Positions 60,049 to 64,000 of a DNA stretch of 64,000 nucleotides are shown here, piece after piece. Position numbers and translations under genes: made by a program. Origin of the DNA: Persicaria tinctoria. Taxonomy: Eukaryota; Streptophyta; Magnoliopsida; Caryophyllales; Polygonaceae. How positions within the stretch are numbered: position 1 is the first letter of the stretch; each line of letters begins with the position of its first letter. The stretch is from contig JBANSL010000001.1 in the NCBI GenBank assembly GCA_037127255.1, positions 35,269,001-35,333,000 of the forward strand. The letters are read 5' to 3'. Under the pieces are notes generated by a model. It had not been told where the DNA came from. It searched no databases and saw nothing but the letters and a program-made list of their open reading frames with translations.

Positions 60049-60717
60049 TATTGATTGATGATTAATATGATCATCGCGTACAGTGGCGTATCTAATATCA
60101 TAAAGCTAGGTGAGCGAAAAAATATTAATATATATAATTAAAAGAATTTTCAAACAAAAATACAATTCTTAATATAATATTTCAACGAAAAAAAACTAAA
60201 AGTGGTTTAAAATATGATAATTAAAACCGTTACTTGATATTTATAAATTAGTTTTGTCTATTTATAATAATAAATATTTCCATTACAAATGGAATATACT
60301 AGAAATTGTGCTATGTGATCTTCGAATGGCACAAAAAATGATCAATGGCTTGCAAATTTGCAATTGAGTCCACCTAATTAACCCTAGCGAAACAAAGATC
60401 GATTTTTTATTTTATTAGATTTATTGATTTAACCAATTTTTAATTTTTTTTAGGATTTGTCTATTTCCGTTTAGGGGTTTATTTTTCAAAACAAAAGCAT
60501 TTGTGACACAAACCCAAACAATATTACCCCAGCAAAAAAAAAAAATTTAGGCCAAATTGCAGAAAACCACCCTTTAAATAGGCTGTTTTGCGTGAAACCA
60601 CCCCTTAAAACGAAAATTGCAGAAAACCACCCTTTAAAACTGTATTCCTTGCAAAGTCACACCCATCACCCAATTTTTGTTAATTAAATGTTAAAGTGTG
60701 TGGAAATTTAATTATAC

Positions 60718-60720
60718 CCC

Positions 60721-60798
<78 letters not shown>

Positions 60799-60800
60799 TT
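60718..60800. repeat. (ATT)n microsatellite
   Basis: About 27 ATT units with one interruption. Confidence 0.95.
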
Positions 60801-61165
60801 ACTCATTTCAATTGATATTAGTTGATATTTAACTTTTTGACATATTTTTCAAAAGCAAAAAACACTATAAATATAAAAAAAAAATGTTTTTTTTTAAAAA
60901 TAATTTCATACTTACAAAAAAAACTCTATAAAAATTCGATGTGTAATTTATGTTTTCTACATATAAAAAAATGTGTAATACTAGGGCTACTTGAAGAAAA
61001 TAATTTTTTTAAAAAATAATGTTTCATATAGTTTTTATTATTCTAAAAATGTATGTGGAATAGTGAACATATTTTTAGAATATTAAAAACTATATAACAT
61101 ATCATTTTTTTTAAAATGTATTTTCTTTGAGTAACCCTTTAGTAATATACAGTTTTTAAAATATA

Positions 61166-61401
61166 CTACCTCCGTTCGGAAAAACTTGACACTTTACTAT
61201 TCATGCACGCTTTTTTATGAGCTAAAAACTATATAAAATATCTAGTTTTTTTAATAATTTTTTTAACAACTTCATAGTTATTATTAATAAGTACAACTTG
61301 TTAAAAAAAAAATTAAAAAAAATGAATATTTTATATAGTTTTTATCGTTCTAAAAAAGCGTGCATGAATAGTAAACGACAAGTTTTGCCGAACGGAGGGA
61401 G
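61166..61401. mobile_element. Stowaway MITE (236 bp), inner of the nest
   Basis: Ends CTACCTCCGTTCGG / CCGAACGGAGGGAG, flanked by TA (61164-61165 and 61402-61403). Shares internal AGCGTGCATGAATAGTAAAC with the copy at 48310. Confidence 0.92.
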
Positions 61402-61865
61402 TATAAAACATCAATCATATCTATTTTTTTATAGAGTGGTTTTACTAATAAGTGTGAAATTATATTTGAAAATGATATTCTATTAAAAAAATTACTTTTG
61501 CAAAACATGTTAAAAGGTAAAAATTAATTAATACCGGTTGGGTAAAGTAAAATAATAATAAAAACAAGAGATATAATTGATTTTCATGCACTTTAACATT
61601 TAATTAACAAAAATTGGGTGATGGGTGTGACTTTGCAAGGAAAACAGTTTTAAAGGGTGGTTTTCTGCAATTTTTGTTTTAAGGGGTGGTTTCACGCAAA
61701 ACAGCCTATTTAAAGGGTTGTTTTATGCAATTTGGCCAAAAATTTAAGCCATAATTTTTTTTTTTTGACCCAGCAGTAGCTGGGTGTGCTCCCATTATGA
61801 TCCGCCTCTGATCGCGTACATTCAATTAAATTTTGTATCAAATACGTACTTCAAACAAAAAACAA

Positions 61866-61945
61866 TGTTGAATGTACCAGCGAGTTATTGATAGATTACA
61901 TAGGTCTTACATTGTATAGTGGGCTCAAAGGCCCAATACCTTTAT

Positions 61946-61986
<41 letters not shown>

Positions 61987-62042
61987 TTGTCTAATGAATG
62001 AAACCCTCAAGGAGGACTTTACATCAATTCTATCATTCTACA
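61866..62042 (+). repeat. Short copia-type LTR
   Basis: TGTTGAATGTACC...CATTCTACA, 177 bp, with an internal (AT)n run (61949-61984). TGGTATCACAGTC, a primer-site variant, follows at 62043. Confidence 0.7.
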
Positions 62043-62591
62043 TGGTATCACAGTCTTTTCTTCCTTACGGAACCCTAATTCGATCCTCCCGCCTCACCCC
62101 TCTCCGCCGCCGACCGACCTCCCTCACCGGCCTCCTCCTCTCGGTCCAGATCCCGCACTCACCGATCTCCCTCACAAGCCACGTCCCCTTCCCCTCTCTC
62201 CTGCACTCCTGTGCCCCTGCGCCGCCACCACCTACTCACCGTCATCCCTCGCACGTCTCCGGTGCTCCTGCCTCTCCCCCTCCACGTCCTACCACCAGAC
62301 CACACACCCACAGCGTCTCCGGTGTCTTCCGACCCCGTCAGATCGTCTCCATGACCACCACACATCGCCCCGCCTCCCCTTACCCTATATCATCCCCGTG
62401 CTCTATCCCACAAGACATGATGCCGCGGCCGCAACATCTTGCGGCGACCGCAGCCATACAATCTTCCCAAACCCACCGCCCACCCTCGCTACTGGCGGCG
62501 GCCGCAGCATCATGCCGCGGTCGCAGCCAATCAACCCGCTGCGGGCTTATAGCGCCCGCAGGGTAATCTATCATTGTCTAATGAATGAAAC
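62043..62591 (+). mobile_element. Leader/gag start of a truncated copia-type element
   Basis: CT- and GC-rich sequence with short Ser/Pro/Arg-rich frames and repeated GCGGC/CCGCAGC phrases. At 62571-62591 a short piece of the LTR (ATCATTGTCTAATGAATG) recurs. No pol region remains. Confidence 0.5.
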
Positions 62592-64000
62592 TGTAACGGC
62601 CCATGATTATGATTCCCGAGTTACGTTTCGAGGGATAAAACCCCTCGTTAGGATCTTGCGCTCCGAGTACAGGTTGAAGGTTTGAAACCGAAGATTTGTA
62701 GTTTAAAGCGGGATTTCGCACCCAAATTCGTAAGGTCCGTTGGAGACCCCGGGGTAAACCCATGTGCCTGTCCTAAGTCTACAACGCGGAAAATCCATTT
62801 AGGCATGCAACCAACATAAGTGAAGTTAAAGCAAAATACAATCCCAAAGGTGCCACGGCAGAGCCGGGACAACACAACGTAAAAGAGTATAAAAGAGAGG
62901 AAGTCTAGTGGTCTCTCGAGCTCTCAATCTAAAGCCAAAAGTCTGAACCCGCCAAGCATCCATATAAGCAAAGATAGCGGCTAGCGGTTACCTGAATCTA
63001 AAAAAAATGAGGGGGATCTGGGTCAATCATCAGGTCACTCATGCGCGTGTGTAAACACACTCTGAGAGGCATATAATAAGCATCCTATTCCTAAGATGAA
63101 ATGCGTAATGTAAGGCGGAACTTAAACAGACAAGCATACGAATAATTAAGTGCGGACATAAATAAAGAGGTGCGCAGTTACAAGAAATGCCAAATAGCAT
63201 GTCCCTCTAGGCTCATAAGGAATCCTCTAGCAACTCCCTTCAAAGGGAACTACCTCACCCACGGTGCAGGCCGTCCCTACGTAAGGAGCCTACTAACTAT
63301 GAAGGGAAGGCAAACAACGACACTCATATAAGGCCTAATGCTCTAAGAGTCCTATGGCGACTTATTACCAAAAAGCCTACCTCACCCATCAAGTGCAAGC
63401 AACTTTCTATAATAAGCCCCACTAAGATGACAAGAATAGAGAAAAAGGTCACATCTAATAAACACCTATAACGGCCGTTTTCTAGCAAAGACATATAGCA
63501 AGTCATATGGTTTCCAATTTAGATCCTAAGCGTGATTCTAAGTCGTATGGTGCATAAACACTAGCCTACTATATAACACCCAGTGCATAGAGCGTCCATC
63601 ATGAGTAAGTTCAAATAACTTACCTGGAAAAGCGCAGAATCCAAACAATGATCAGCAATGGCAAGCAATCCAACTTATCAGAGATCACCTAGTAATCCCA
63701 TAAATAACATAATAAGTCTAAGTCTAATTTACACAAAGCACACAAGTCACATATGAAACATGTAAGATACACACATAAGATAACTCAACCAACTTGTCGT
63801 TATTGACATTATCGTTTCATTTTCAATTCTCATATTGTCTCATCATATCTTATAAATTAACATCTTTCTCAATTTGATCATAACATCATCCTCATCAACT
63901 CATGACAACCTCCATATCATACTTAGTCAAATTCGCATACTATCATTTTACACTCTTACTTTCCATAAGGATATATATCATTATCATCATAAGTATCGAA
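62592..64000 (+). mobile_element. LTR start of a gypsy-type element, runs off the window
   Basis: TGTAACGGCCCATG is typical of large plant gypsy LTR starts (TGTAAC...CC). The sequence after it holds no convincing gene: short repeated CTACCTCACCCA and AAGTGCAAGC/GGTGCAGG phrases, then AT-rich DNA. The element class is inferred from the first bases only. Confidence 0.45.

Larger units (their letters stand above)
60550..61737. mobile_element. Mutator-type MITE with long inverted ends
   Basis: Inverted repeats of about 150 bp begin GGCCAAATTGCA and contain AAACCACCC phrases. The 9-bp duplication AAAAATTTA is exact (60541-60549 and 61738-61746). Long ends plus a 9-bp duplication indicate the Mutator superfamily. 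No gene inside. Confidence 0.92.
60081..61810. mobile_element. Non-autonomous hAT element (outer of a nest)
   Basis: Ends CAGTGGCGTATC and (complement) CAGAGGCGGATC, with an exact 8-bp duplication ATCGCGTA (60073-60080 and 61811-61818). About 530 bp without the nested element. No transposase. Confidence 0.88.

Noticed and set aside
61919..62566. 215-codon Ser/Pro-rich frame
   Set aside because: It starts in an (AT)n run and crosses an LTR and primer site. Composition explains its length; only a gag start is conceivable.

Overview
The window is nuclear DNA of a flowering plant, most likely a eudicot. I infer this from the AT-rich, intron-bearing layout, a plant polyol-transporter-type gene, and plant transposon families: CACTA with TNP2 and Ulp1 genes, Athila-like and chromovirus-like Ty3/gypsy, Ty1/copia, Helitron, hAT, Mutator-type and Stowaway MITEs. 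I cannot name the species. Nearly everything is transposable-element DNA, mostly decayed and nested. Only two coding units look intact: the polyol transporter (46107-47921, minus) and a young copia gag-pol (13456-17634, plus).

Layout. 1-1473: 3' end of a decayed gypsy gag-pol ('gypsy-A', chromovirus/CRM-like). 1489-20091: its LTR, split by a CACTA element (1725-19633) that holds an Ulp1-type second gene (about 3100-6574, minus), a broken TNP2 transposase (6763-10107, minus), AACCGTTG-type subterminal arrays at both ends, and a nested 4.56-kb copia (13218-17779) with identical 156-bp LTRs. 20099-23592: a CCCGA-rich hAT-like element carrying a small non-autonomous LTR element (21102-23484). 23601-27021 and 37271-37640: a second decayed gypsy ('gypsy-B'), split by a 10.2-kb Athila-like insertion (27022-37265). 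That insertion contains a rearranged gypsy-A segment in the order internal-LTR-internal (32123-36803). 38373-41070: a decayed DUF1985/Ulp1-protease gene of transposon type. 41571-44348: a TA microsatellite, an RNase H remnant and a minus-strand Helitron.

The gene island is 44349-48300, centred on the two-exon transporter with a TATA-like box upstream. After it come a Stowaway MITE, a retroposon 3' end with an A-tail, a TTTCAGCA-rich region with a tRNA-like sequence, and a decayed copia ('copia-2', about 50843-57434). Copia-2 is split by a hAT element with a captured ORF (51274-52591) and by a composite LTR-derived insert (53059-55787). The rest holds tandem duplications (57535-58948), a second Helitron (59170-60048), a hAT > Mutator-type > Stowaway nest (60081-61810), a short copia-type LTR with leader, and from 62592 an LTR running off the window.

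The target-site duplications order the insertions: gypsy-A, then CACTA, then copia; gypsy-B, then Athila-like; copia-2, then hAT and the composite insert; hAT, then Mutator-type, then Stowaway. No bacterial operons, CRISPR arrays or complete RNA genes were seen. Family names rest on motifs recognised by eye; no database search was run.
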